Shown here: positions 1-7,014 of the stretch, piece by piece
Numbering within the stretch: the first letter of the stretch is position 1
How the letters are laid out: the number at the start of each line of letters is the position of its first letter
DNA from: Fidelibacterota bacterium
GTDB lineage: Bacteria; Fidelibacterota; Marinisomatia; Marinisomatales; UBA1611
DNA: 7,896 nucleotides
NCBI GenBank assembly: GCA_012964275.1
Contig: DTUG01000194.1
Coordinates: 1 to 7,896 of the forward strand
Direction of reading: 5' to 3'
The notes under the pieces: model-generated
Told to the model about the DNA's origin: nothing
The model's database searches: none
Seen by the model: only the letters and a program-made list of their open reading frames with translations
Made by a program: the position numbers and the translations under genes

Positions 1-1161
1 GACCCGGATAAAGTAAGAAGAGGATTGTCGGAACATGATGTGCTCGTAGAAAACTGGGGTGGTAAGGTTCAGTCAGTTGAGATAAGCGCAAAAACAGGTG
101 ATGGTATTTCAGATTTAATGGACAGCCTTCTTCTGGAAACAGAAGTCATGGATCTGAAAGCGAATAAAGATTGTAAGGCCAGAGGCACTGTAGTTGATTC
201 ACGATTGGATAAAGGTCTAGGGCCCGTAGGGACTGTTCTCATCCAGAAAGGTACCCTTAGATTAGGTCATCCTTTCATTTGCAATGACTATTCCGGGAAG
301 GTTCGTACGATAACGAACGAAAGAGGTCAACGCCTGCAAGAAGCTGGTCCATCTGATGCTGTCCAAATACAAGGATTTGGACAGGTGCCACAGTCCGCAG
401 ATATTTTTGCTGTTTTGGAAAACGAAAAAGATTTAAAAAGAATCGCTGCTGAGAGACAACGAATGCGCCGAGAAATTGAACAGAAAAAAATGGTATTTAC
501 TCTTGATGGGATGTCATCCATGATAAAAGAGGGAACCATGAAAAAATTGCCAGTTATCATTAAAGGTGATGTAGATGGTTCTGTTGATGTTCTTTCTGAG
601 ACATTAGTTAAGATTAATACCGATGAAGTAGAGATTAAAGTAATACATAAGGCAGTGGGCATGGTCACTGAATCCGACGTTTTGCTCGCGAAAGCATCCA
701 ACGCCGTAATTATTGGATTCGGCGTTCAGGTAGGTTCCAATGCTAAATTGCAAGCGACTCAAGCTCGAGTCGATATTCGTACTTATAATGTTATTTATAA
801 TGTTGTGGATGAACTTAAGATGGCTATGGAAGGGTTGCTTGAACCAGACAAAGTTGAAACTGTACTGGGAAAAGCTACTGTGCAGCAACAGTTTAAGATT
901 CCAAAAATAGGATTCATAGCCGGCTGCAGGGTTGATGAAGGACTTATTGTAAGAAATACCCAAGCAAGGTTATTGCGAGATGAAGAGATCATTGGTGAAG
1001 GTGCGATTACATCTTTGAAACGTTTTCAGGATGATGCCCGCGAGGTTAAAGAAGGGTTGGAGTGTGGAATCGGTATTGAAGGTATCAAAAAATATCAGGA
1101 GGGAGATATCATTGAAGTTTATCAGATCCGTGAAGTAAAAAGGAAACTGGTTACGAATTGA
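1..1161 (+). CDS. infB: Translation initiation factor IF-2, C-terminal part (5' end outside window)
   Basis: IF-2 is the GTPase that brings initiator fMet-tRNA to the 30S subunit and promotes 50S joining. The frame is open from base 1 (DPDKVRRGLSEHDVL...), so the gene starts upstream, and 386 residues are visible. They begin at the end of the G domain, with the G5-type motif ISAKTG at about residues 28-33. Next come the domain II beta-barrel (RGTVVDSRLDKGLGPVGTVL), a charged helical linker rich in Arg/Glu/Lys, domain III (VGMVTESDVLLAKASNAVIIGF), and the C1 and C2 domains. C2 is the fMet-tRNA-binding barrel and is recognisable by AGCRVDEG, LKRFQDDAREV and ECGIGIEG. The C-terminus looks complete and ends in TGA at 1159-1161. 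The stop overlaps the rbfA start. The TTG at 25 is an internal Leu codon, not a start. Identification is by family motifs and is very secure. Confidence 0.98.
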   Translation, partial: DPDKVRRGLSEHDVLVENWGGKVQSVEISAKTGDGISDLMDSLLLETEVMDLKANKDCKARGTVVDSRLDKGLGPVGTVLIQKGTLRLGHPFICNDYSGKVRTITNERGQRLQEAGPSDAVQIQGFGQVPQSADIFAVLENEKDLKRIAAERQRMRREIEQKKMVFTLDGMSSMIKEGTMKKLPVIIKGDVDGSVDVLSETLVKINTDEVEIKVIHKAVGMVTESDVLLAKASNAVIIGFGVQVGSNAKLQATQARVDIRTYNVIYNVVDELKMAMEGLLEPDKVETVLGKATVQQQFKIPKIGFIAGCRVDEGLIVRNTQARLLRDEEIIGEGAITSLKRFQDDAREVKEGLECGIGIEGIKKYQEGDIIEVYQIREVKRKLVTN

Positions 1162-1535
1162 ATCAAAATCGACCGTATAAACGTACGGACCGGGTTAGCA
1201 ATCAGATCCAGGAGATATTGTGTGAAATATTAACTCGACATGTAGATCTAAGTCATTTAGGTTTTGTAACGTTTACTCAAGTAAAAATGTCACCGGATCT
1301 GCGTATTGCCAAGGTCTATTACAGCATACTGAATCCAACGAGACCGTGGGCAAAAATTGATATTGAAATTAACGAGCATCGCAAAGCATTTAAAAAATTC
1401 ATGAGTCCTCAACTTCATTTAAAAAACACCCCAGACCTGAGATTCTATCATGATGAAATGCTGGAGTACGGTGATAAGATCTCAAAACTCCTGCATAAAC
1501 TGGGCCTTGGTGATCATGATACTAAACATAGATAA
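1158..1535 (+). CDS. rbfA: Ribosome-binding factor A (30S maturation)
   Basis: RbfA is a small KH-like protein that binds the 30S subunit and helps late maturation of the 5' end of 16S rRNA. The product is 125 residues, normal for the family. The N-terminal RTDRVSNQIQEILCEIL helix is typical, as is the core strand FVTFTQVKMSPDLRIAKVYYS (the usual form is VTxTxVxxSPDLxxAKVYxS), and so is the late segment TPDLRFYHDEMLEYGDKI. The start is a TTG at 1158 that shares bases with the infB stop (TTGA). The next candidates would remove the conserved N-terminal helix. A purine run, AAAGGA at 1139-1144, lies 13 bases upstream, which is rather far, so translation probably depends on coupling to infB. The 3' end overlaps truB. 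Confidence 0.96.
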   Translation: MNQNRPYKRTDRVSNQIQEILCEILTRHVDLSHLGFVTFTQVKMSPDLRIAKVYYSILNPTRPWAKIDIEINEHRKAFKKFMSPQLHLKNTPDLRFYHDEMLEYGDKISKLLHKLGLGDHDTKHR

Positions 1536-2169
1536 ACCAGTTGGTTGGACGTCTTTCGATATCGTAAAAAAGATTCGGGGAATTACTAAAGAAAAAAAAG
1601 TTGGGCATGCCGGTACTCTCGATCCTTTTGCCAGCGGGGTGATTATTATTGGGATTGGTGATGATACAAAAAAATTAACAGGTATCTCCAATGCAGATAA
1701 AGCATATGAAGCCGAGTTGATCCTGGGAAAGACGACCAACACACTTGACCCGGAAGGGGATATCATTCATTCCCAAGCGATACCTGACTTATCCTATGAA
1801 GATATCAAGGGTGTAATCAAATCTTTTTTAGGCCAGCAATTGCAGATACCCCCAATGTTTTCGGCGAAAAAATATCAGGGTAAGCGTTTATACAAATTGG
1901 CCAGAAAGAATATTATCGTTGATAGAAATCCTGTTCCTATTAATATCAAGAAAATTGAACTCATTCACTTGTCTAACAAACGGATTACTTTCTCTGCTTT
2001 CTGTTCCAAGGGAACCTATATTCGAGTTTTAGGCAAAGATATAGCGGAAAAGCTGGGAACGGTTGGATATCTACATTCGTTGAGAAGGACAAAAGTAGGT
2101 GATTTTGATTTAAAACGATCTCAAACAATTAGCGAATTTCAGAGCACATGGATGTCTACCGCTCATTAG
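1516..2169 (+). CDS. truB: tRNA pseudouridine-55 synthase TruB, short form
   Basis: TruB converts U55 in the T-loop of tRNAs to pseudouridine. The product is 217 residues from the ATG at 1516, which gives the typical N-terminus MILNIDKPVGWTSFD. The catalytic motif GHAGTLDPFASG lies at residues 30-41, with the nucleophile Asp36. The conserved KAYEAEL motif follows the catalytic region, and the terminal GTYIRVLGKDIAEKLG and LRRTKVGDF motifs are also present. E. coli and Bacillus TruB are about 310 residues, so this one ends after the catalytic fold and has no C-terminal PUA domain. Shorter TruBs are known, so this need not be damage. A GTG at 1510 is an alternative start. The frame is open back to 1450, but that part overlaps rbfA and encodes no TruB-like residues. 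No clear Shine-Dalgarno sequence is seen. The gene overlaps rbfA by 20 bases and ribF by 22. Confidence 0.95.
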   Translation: MILNIDKPVGWTSFDIVKKIRGITKEKKVGHAGTLDPFASGVIIIGIGDDTKKLTGISNADKAYEAELILGKTTNTLDPEGDIIHSQAIPDLSYEDIKGVIKSFLGQQLQIPPMFSAKKYQGKRLYKLARKNIIVDRNPVPINIKKIELIHLSNKRITFSAFCSKGTYIRVLGKDIAEKLGTVGYLHSLRRTKVGDFDLKRSQTISEFQSTWMSTAH

Positions 2170-3086
2170 ATGATTTTATTCCTCTTAAGAGTTCGGTTAT
2201 AACCATTGGTTCATACGATGGATTACATCGCGGCCATCATGAAATTGTTCGGTCGGTGGTGAACCGGGCTCAGGCGAGGAAAGTAAACGCTGCTGTGGTG
2301 ACCTTTGATCCTCATCCCAAACATGTCTTGGATAGGTCACCTGAAAAATTGCCCCTGATCATGAATATGAATCAGAAGCTAGAAATTTTACATTCCCTTG
2401 GATTGGGTAAAGTATTGATTATCCCATTCACTCTCAGGTTTTCAAGAATGGAAGCAAAGGAATTTATGGACAATGTTATTCTCCCTAATTTTAAACCTCA
2501 GTTCATTGTTGCTGGGTATAATCACCATTTTGGTCATAAACGAAAAGGCGGGCCGGAATTTCTAAAGGAATACTGTCATGAGCATGGAATTGGCTTGGAA
2601 ATAACAGAGCCGGTGAAAGATGGAGATGCAGTTATTTCCAGCACTCACATTCGTACTTTGATTCAAAATGGGTATTTACGACGAGCGAATTTTGAATTAG
2701 GTTCTTTCTTTGGATTTATGGCCAAGGTCGTGCGCGGATCCGGTCGTGGAAAAGGATTGGATTTTCCAACTGCTAACCTAAATCCTCTCGGAGAAAATCA
2801 ACTCATGCCCAAACCAGGCGTCTATTTTACCAGAGGACGGATTGATGGACTTCATCTATATGGAATGTGTAACTTTGGAGTGAGACCGACATTTGAAGAA
2901 AAAGAATTAGTTTTAGAAGTTCATTTTTTTTATGATGACCTTGACGATATTTATGGGAAGGTCATTTGGGTGGAGTTTTTAGAGCGAATAAGGCGTGAGA
3001 AGAAATTTCCATCCCCATTAGCATTAAAAGAGCAACTAGAAAGAGATAAAAGCAAATGCCTTGATCTTCAAGGTAAATACGAATAG
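2148..3086 (+). CDS. ribF: Bifunctional riboflavin kinase / FAD synthetase
   Basis: RibF phosphorylates riboflavin to FMN and then adenylylates FMN to FAD. It has 312 residues, the normal size. The N-terminal FAD synthetase (nucleotidyltransferase) domain shows ITIGSYDGLHRGH at residues 18-30 with the HxGH signature (His27, His30). It continues with VVTFDPHPKHVL at 50-61, the VAGYNHHFGHKRKGG segment at 121-135 and SSTHIRTLI at 164-172. The C-terminal riboflavin kinase domain shows GKGLDFPTANL at 201-211 (PTAN motif), KPGVYFT, FGVRPTF at 243-249 and LEVHFF with the likely catalytic Glu257. These are followed by DIYGK and the EFLERIRREKKF helix. The ATG at 2148 lies inside truB, so translation is probably coupled to it. 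Only a weak purine stretch (CAGAG) precedes it. The reading frame ends 9 bases before rpsO, and its last codons form a hairpin described separately. Confidence 0.97.
   Translation: MDVYRSLDDFIPLKSSVITIGSYDGLHRGHHEIVRSVVNRAQARKVNAAVVTFDPHPKHVLDRSPEKLPLIMNMNQKLEILHSLGLGKVLIIPFTLRFSRMEAKEFMDNVILPNFKPQFIVAGYNHHFGHKRKGGPEFLKEYCHEHGIGLEITEPVKDGDAVISSTHIRTLIQNGYLRRANFELGSFFGFMAKVVRGSGRGKGLDFPTANLNPLGENQLMPKPGVYFTRGRIDGLHLYGMCNFGVRPTFEEKELVLEVHFFYDDLDDIYGKVIWVEFLERIRREKKFPSPLALKEQLERDKSKCLDLQGKYE
3057..3075 (+). promoter_or_regulatory. Hairpin just upstream of the rpsO ribosome-binding site (possible S15 control element)
   Basis: The RNA from 3057-3064 can pair with 3068-3075 (TGCCTTGA with TCAAGGTA), giving 8 pairs including one G-U and a 3-base TCT loop. 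It lies within the last codons of ribF, 9 bases before the rpsO Shine-Dalgarno AGGAG (3085-3089). In several bacteria S15 represses its own mRNA by binding a leader structure. The position here would suit that, but I do not see a clear match to the known G-U/G-C S15 recognition motif. It may equally be a chance hairpin in coding sequence. Confidence 0.3.
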
Positions 3087-3095
3087 GAGCAATGA

Positions 3096-3365
3096 ATGCC
3101 TATTACCAAGGAAGAAAAAAAGGAAATCATTAAAAAGTTCGGGAAAAATGATCAGGACACCGGATCAACTGAAGTCCAGATTGCCATCTTATCTCACAGA
3201 ATTCGTGAATTAACGGAGCATTTGAAGATTCATAAAAAAGATAAACATACACGCCGAGGGTTAGTGCAATTAGTATCACATCGAAAAAAATTAATGAAGT
3301 ATTTGATTCGCAGTGATGCCGAAGCATACATGAAAATTGTTAAGGAATTGTCCCTGCGCAGTTAG
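3096..3365 (+). CDS. rpsO: 30S ribosomal protein S15
   Basis: S15 is a primary 16S rRNA-binding protein of the 30S platform and contributes to an intersubunit bridge. The product has 89 residues, the canonical length. Diagnostic segments are DTGSTEVQIAILSHRI at about 21-36 and HKKDKHTRRGLVQLVSHRKKLMKYL at about 45-69, which holds the rRNA-binding loop and helix. Of two nearby ATGs, 3092 and 3096, only 3096 is in frame. It has the best Shine-Dalgarno sequence in the operon, AGGAG at 3085-3089, 6 bases upstream. This fits a gene that must be made in ribosomal amounts, unlike its weakly initiated neighbours. It sits between ribF and pnp, as in many bacteria, and no terminator separates it from pnp. 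Confidence 0.99.
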   Translation: MPITKEEKKEIIKKFGKNDQDTGSTEVQIAILSHRIRELTEHLKIHKKDKHTRRGLVQLVSHRKKLMKYLIRSDAEAYMKIVKELSLRS

Positions 3366-3396
3366 ATAAATATAATAGAAAGAAGAAAAGAGAAAT

Positions 3397-5544
3397 ATGA
3401 TAAAAGTAGAAAGAGAAATTGCTGGAAGAACACTCAGTTTCCAGACGGGTAAAGTCGCCCGACAGTCAGCAGGGTCGGTTATTGTAACATACGGTAATAC
3501 GACTATTTTAGTAGCAGTGAACGCAGCAAAAGAGCCAAGGGAAGATATCGATTATTTTCCACTTCAAGTTGAATATCGCGAGAAACATTACGCCAGCGGG
3601 AAAATCCCTGGCGGTTTTTTTAAACGAGAAGCTCGTCCATCGGAAGGGGAAGTACTTACAAGCCGACAAACAGATCGTCCGATTCGACCGTTATTTCCAA
3701 AAGGCTTTAAAAATGAAACCCAGGTTATAATCAGTGTATTGCAAAGTGACGGCGAAAATATGCCGGATGTCTGGGCTGGTGTGGGCGCCTCAGCAGCCCT
3801 TATGATTTCTAATATACCTTGGCATGGACCCATTGCTACAGCGAGGGTTGCTCAGATCGATGGCGAATTTGTTTTAAATCCAACCAGATCAGAGTTGGAA
3901 AATAGCGATCTTGACTTGGTGGTGTCTGGAAATGATGAAACTATTGTTATGGTAGAAGGCGAAGCTGCGGAGATGAGTGAAAAAACATTTGTAGATGCTT
4001 TAAAATTTACCCAAAAGTATATTAGTGAGATTATTGATCTAGAAAGGGAATTAGCTGATGCTGTGCAAGTGGAAAAACCGCCGGAGCCCGAAGTAGAATG
4101 GGATACTGCATTGGTAGAAGCTGTTGATGATAAAATTGGTAGCAGCATTGCTGACATAATTAATATCACGGAAAAACAAGACCGCAGTGATGCAAAGGAT
4201 CAGGTCGTAAATGAAGTTAAGGATGCCTTAGATGATGATTTTCCTGAAGAGCAAAAAGCGATTAATGCAATCATTGATGACCGTTTTAGAACAGCGTTTC
4301 GGGAGAAAATTCTCTCGAAAGGAATACGGAGCGATGGACGTGGAACCAAAGATATACGAGACATAGAAATTGATCCTAATATTTTATCTAGAGTTCATGG
4401 GTCAGCACTGTTTACACGTGGTGAAACGCAAGCGTTGGTTATCACCACTTTGGGATCAAAGAGAGATGAAATGATCATTGACAATATGGATGAGGATTAT
4501 AAGAAGAATTACTATCTCCATTACAATTTCCCTCCATATTGCGTGGGCGAAGTAGGACGGATTGGTTTTACCAGCCGCAGGGAAATCGGTCATGGAAATT
4601 TAGCACAGCGGGCCCTCAAGCCGGTTTTGCCCGATTATGGTGACTTTCCGTATACTATTCGAATCGTTTCTGAGATTACTGAATCTAATGGCTCTTCATC
4701 TATGGCATCAGTTTGTGGAGGATCACTTTCACTTATGTGTGCCGGTGCGCCGGTCAAGAGTCATGTTGCAGGTATTGCAATGGGATTAATTACGGATGGA
4801 AAGCGACATGCGATCTTGAGCGATATTATGGGATTGGAAGATCACCTGGGTGACATGGATTTTAAAGTTGCAGGAACGCGTGATGGTATCACAGCCATTC
4901 AACTGGATCTGAAGATCGAGGGCATTTCTTTTGATCTTTTGACTGAAGCATTGGAACAAGCGCGAGAGGGCAGGATGCTCATTCTTGACAAGATGTATGA
5001 AGCAGTACCGGAACCAGGTGAAATGTCTGAATATGCTCCCCGGAACTTGACCATTCAAATCAATCCGGAAAAAATTGGCGGCTTGATAGGTCCGGGAGGA
5101 AAGAATATTAAAAAAATCATTGAAGAAACACAGTGTCAAGTGGATGTTGATGATGAAGGGAAAGTAACTGTTTCCGGGGTAGATCCTGCTAGATGTCAGG
5201 AAGCGATTGATATGGTTCAGGCGATCACTTTCGATCCAGAAGTAGGAATGGAATTTGAAGGTAAGGTTACCAGACTCATGAACTTTGGCGCCTTTGTAGA
5301 ATTCGCTCCAGGACGTGAAGGTCTTGTACATATATCTGAATTTGAATGGCATCGTGTGGAGAAGGTAGAAGATGTATGCAAACCTGGTGATAAGATGAAT
5401 GTCAAACTCATTAAAATCGATGATCAAGGACGGCTAGATTTTAGCAGGAAGGCTTTGTTGCCGAAACCTGAAGGATGGAAACCACCCCGTCCTAATCCTA
5501 ACAAAGGCAGACATAATAGACCTTTCAAGAAAAGAAGGTTTTAG
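3397..5544 (+). CDS. pnp: Polyribonucleotide nucleotidyltransferase (PNPase)
   Basis: PNPase is a trimeric 3'-5' phosphorolytic exoribonuclease of mRNA decay that can also add 3' tails. It has 715 residues with the full architecture. First is RNase PH-like domain 1, with the RNA-contacting FFKR loop at 74-77 and SRQTDRPIRPLFP at 89-101. An acidic helical linker follows at about 225-305. The catalytic second RNase PH domain begins near GIRSDGRG and has the phosphate-binding ESNGSSSMASVCGGS and the metal/catalytic segment EDHLGDMDFK at 481-490. Asp482, Asp488 and Lys490 correspond by spacing to E. coli Asp486, Asp492 and Lys494. The KH domain has GPGG at 565-568, the S1 domain spans about 617-683, and a Pro/Arg/Lys-rich tail ends in FKKRRF. 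The start is preceded only by a purine-rich A/G stretch. The 31-base gap to rpsO shows no obvious hairpin of the sort RNase III cleaves in the E. coli pnp leader. Confidence 0.99.
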   Translation: MIKVEREIAGRTLSFQTGKVARQSAGSVIVTYGNTTILVAVNAAKEPREDIDYFPLQVEYREKHYASGKIPGGFFKREARPSEGEVLTSRQTDRPIRPLFPKGFKNETQVIISVLQSDGENMPDVWAGVGASAALMISNIPWHGPIATARVAQIDGEFVLNPTRSELENSDLDLVVSGNDETIVMVEGEAAEMSEKTFVDALKFTQKYISEIIDLERELADAVQVEKPPEPEVEWDTALVEAVDDKIGSSIADIINITEKQDRSDAKDQVVNEVKDALDDDFPEEQKAINAIIDDRFRTAFREKILSKGIRSDGRGTKDIRDIEIDPNILSRVHGSALFTRGETQALVITTLGSKRDEMIIDNMDEDYKKNYYLHYNFPPYCVGEVGRIGFTSRREIGHGNLAQRALKPVLPDYGDFPYTIRIVSEITESNGSSSMASVCGGSLSLMCAGAPVKSHVAGIAMGLITDGKRHAILSDIMGLEDHLGDMDFKVAGTRDGITAIQLDLKIEGISFDLLTEALEQAREGRMLILDKMYEAVPEPGEMSEYAPRNLTIQINPEKIGGLIGPGGKNIKKIIEETQCQVDVDDEGKVTVSGVDPARCQEAIDMVQAITFDPEVGMEFEGKVTRLMNFGAFVEFAPGREGLVHISEFEWHRVEKVEDVCKPGDKMNVKLIKIDDQGRLDFSRKALLPKPEGWKPPRPNPNKGRHNRPFKKRRF

Positions 5545-5564
5545 AGTTTTTCAGATTTTAGAAC

Positions 5565-5593
5565 TTGCACATGGATGGCGGTGGAACTAAGGT
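5565..5593 (+). promoter_or_regulatory. Candidate promoter for the aminotransferase gene, overlapping the pnp terminator
   Basis: TTGCAC (5565-5570) and TAAGGT (5588-5593) are 17 bases apart and keep the most conserved positions of sigma70-type -35 and -10 boxes. Transcription would begin near 5600, inside the terminator hairpin, leaving a leader of about 35 bases. A second, weaker pair is TTGGTA (5603-5608) with TATTAC (5626-5631), also 17 bases apart, which would give a nearly leaderless mRNA. Both are pattern matches only in AT-rich DNA. Confidence 0.25.
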
Positions 5594-5626
5594 GACTTTT
5601 AGTTGGTATAGGCTCCACCGTTTTTT
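5577..5626 (+). terminator. Branched intrinsic terminator after pnp
   Basis: CGGTGGA at 5579-5585 pairs perfectly with TCCACCG at 5614-5620, extended outward by two possible G-U pairs (5577-5578 with 5621-5622). Six T residues follow (5621-5626). Inside the large loop a second stem, AACTAA (5585-5590) with TTAGTT (5599-5604), can form and closes an 8-base loop. A5585 can belong to either stem. It sits 32 bases after the pnp stop and is the natural end of the infB-pnp operon. The nearby aminotransferase start makes readthrough or an internal promoter of interest. Confidence 0.78.
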
Positions 5627-5634
5627 ATTACGGT

Positions 5635-6933
5635 ATGACACCAAACCTTTCTGAACATTACCGCAAACGCAAACCTTCGGCAATCCGTCAAGCCCAAATT
5701 ACCTTTTCCAATCGTAAAGATAAAGATCAGGTTAAAGTAATAAATCTTGCTATCGGTAATGTATCATTACCGATGCACCCGGCCATGCAGACTCGCCTAA
5801 ATTCATTGGGTGATCCCGGATCACCATTTAAAAGCGGGATAGTAAAATATACGCCCAGTGTCGGAACGAATGAATGTCAAGATACATTTCTTAATATAAT
5901 TCGCTCGGAAGGCGTTGAAACAGATTACCTCAATTGTGTAGTGACTGATGGCGGATCTCAAGCTATGGAATTAATGATGTTAGGTGTATGTGGTCCGAAT
6001 TCTGCTAATCCGATCTTGCTGCTTGAGCCCGCATATACAAACTATATTGAATTCGGAAAAAGGTTGTCAATTCCTATTGTTACTGCTAAAAGGACAATAG
6101 ATGATTCCGGCCAGTTTAATGAATTAGATCTCGAAAAAATATCGAAAATAATTGATTTTGAAACGCCGCAAGGATTAATTGTGATACCTGGAGATAATCC
6201 TACAGGGCAATTCCTGAAACAAGAATTGTTAATCCAACTGGCATACATTTGTGTTGAAAAAGATATTTGGTTTATCAGCGATGAAGCTTACCGTAGCCTT
6301 TATTACGGTGGGGGCGAATCATCAAGTATTTGGAAGATTAGTGAAGAGCAGGTTCCCGGTATTAGAGGGCGTCGCATTAGTATCGAATCAGCATCTAAAG
6401 TATGGAATGCCTGTGGTCTTCGGATCGGGTCACTTGTGACGGATAATGAAGAATTTCATATTAAAGCGCTGTCTGAATACACCGCTAATCTCTGCGCAAA
6501 TGCTATTGGTCAGTATATTTTTGGTGCCTTGGCAAGTATTAGCGCAGAAAAATTATGTGACTGGTATAAACAACAACGAGAGTATTATGCCAATATTATG
6601 ATTTCCCTAAGAGAAAATATTGTTTCTGCTTTACCGGGACTGGTTGTCACTCACCCAGAAGCTGCCATATATCTTGTGGCTGATTTCAGGAATTTAGTTT
6701 CAGCTGATTTTAACATTTCTGACTTCATCCACTTTTGCGCTGCTGAAGGCCGAGTTGACATTGAAGGAACATCATATACTGTACTCCTGGCGCCGATGAA
6801 CGGATTTTATTTGGATAAGAATGCTGGGAGAACACAAGCACGCATTGCCGTTGTAGAACCTCCAGGACTAATGAATAAGGCTCCGGGTATTCTTTCAGAG
6901 TTATTTAAGAGGTATTGCAGGCAATCCAAGTAG
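5635..6933 (+). CDS. PLP-dependent aminotransferase, class I/II (fold type I), substrate unknown
   Basis: The product has 432 residues with all the landmarks of the aspartate-aminotransferase superfamily. The N-terminal VINLAIGNVSLP is at 35-46 and the cofactor-phosphate region DGGSQAMEL at 105-113. EPAYTNY follows at 131-137. GDNPTG at 186-191 contains the Asn that contacts the PLP ring. SDEAYRSLYYGG at 215-226 has Asp216 and Tyr219. The Schiff-base lysine motif is SASKVWNACGLRIG, with Lys255. TQARIAV contains Arg403, expected to bind the substrate carboxylate. It should therefore transfer an amino group between an amino acid and a 2-oxo acid in the cytosol, but the motifs do not reveal the substrate. 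The ATG at 5635 is the only usable start: conserved residues begin by about position 15, and upstream in frame there is a stop (TGA 5593-5595) with no ATG, GTG or TTG between. There is no Shine-Dalgarno sequence. It is probably not part of the upstream operon and could be co-transcribed with merR. Confidence 0.93.
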   Translation: MTPNLSEHYRKRKPSAIRQAQITFSNRKDKDQVKVINLAIGNVSLPMHPAMQTRLNSLGDPGSPFKSGIVKYTPSVGTNECQDTFLNIIRSEGVETDYLNCVVTDGGSQAMELMMLGVCGPNSANPILLLEPAYTNYIEFGKRLSIPIVTAKRTIDDSGQFNELDLEKISKIIDFETPQGLIVIPGDNPTGQFLKQELLIQLAYICVEKDIWFISDEAYRSLYYGGGESSSIWKISEEQVPGIRGRRISIESASKVWNACGLRIGSLVTDNEEFHIKALSEYTANLCANAIGQYIFGALASISAEKLCDWYKQQREYYANIMISLRENIVSALPGLVVTHPEAAIYLVADFRNLVSADFNISDFIHFCAAEGRVDIEGTSYTVLLAPMNGFYLDKNAGRTQARIAVVEPPGLMNKAPGILSELFKRYCRQSK

Positions 6934-6964
6934 ATAATAGGCTTTTTACTAAAGTGTAATTTCC

Positions 6965-6993
6965 TTGTCGACTCTTCTTGGTTTAATTAATTT
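6965..6993 (+). promoter_or_regulatory. Weak candidate promoter upstream of merR and tRNA-Pro
   Basis: The 81-base gap between the aminotransferase and merR holds TTGTCG (6965-6970) and TAATTT (6988-6993), 17 bases apart, in an AT-rich stretch. This could be a sigma70-like promoter for the merR/tRNA unit. No convincing terminator is seen in this gap, so readthrough from the aminotransferase is also possible. Confidence 0.25.
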
Positions 6994-7014
6994 AAAGTAT
7001 AGGTTGAAGTAAAG

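Noticed and set aside
327..963. Minus-strand frames opposite infB
   Set aside because: Shadows of the strongly conserved IF-2 coding strand, overlapping each other, with low-complexity Ser/Ile/Asn-rich products.
1450..1515. N-terminal extension of truB to the ATG at 1450
   Set aside because: These 22 codons lie inside rbfA and encode nothing TruB-like. The family N-terminus (LNIDKPVGWTS) starts right after the ATG at 1516.
1511..1520. Palindrome ATCATGAT around the truB start codon
   Set aside because: Eight bases in AT-rich coding sequence; too short to mean an operator and wholly explained by overlapping rbfA/truB codons.
4786..5427. Minus-strand 213-residue frame
   Set aside because: It lies entirely antisense to the KH/S1 half of pnp, whose plus-strand product is unambiguous. 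The antisense product shows no recognisable domain.
6251..6439. Second plus-strand frame inside the aminotransferase gene
   Set aside because: It overlaps the region encoding Asp216 and Lys255 in another frame and shows no domain; a shadow frame.
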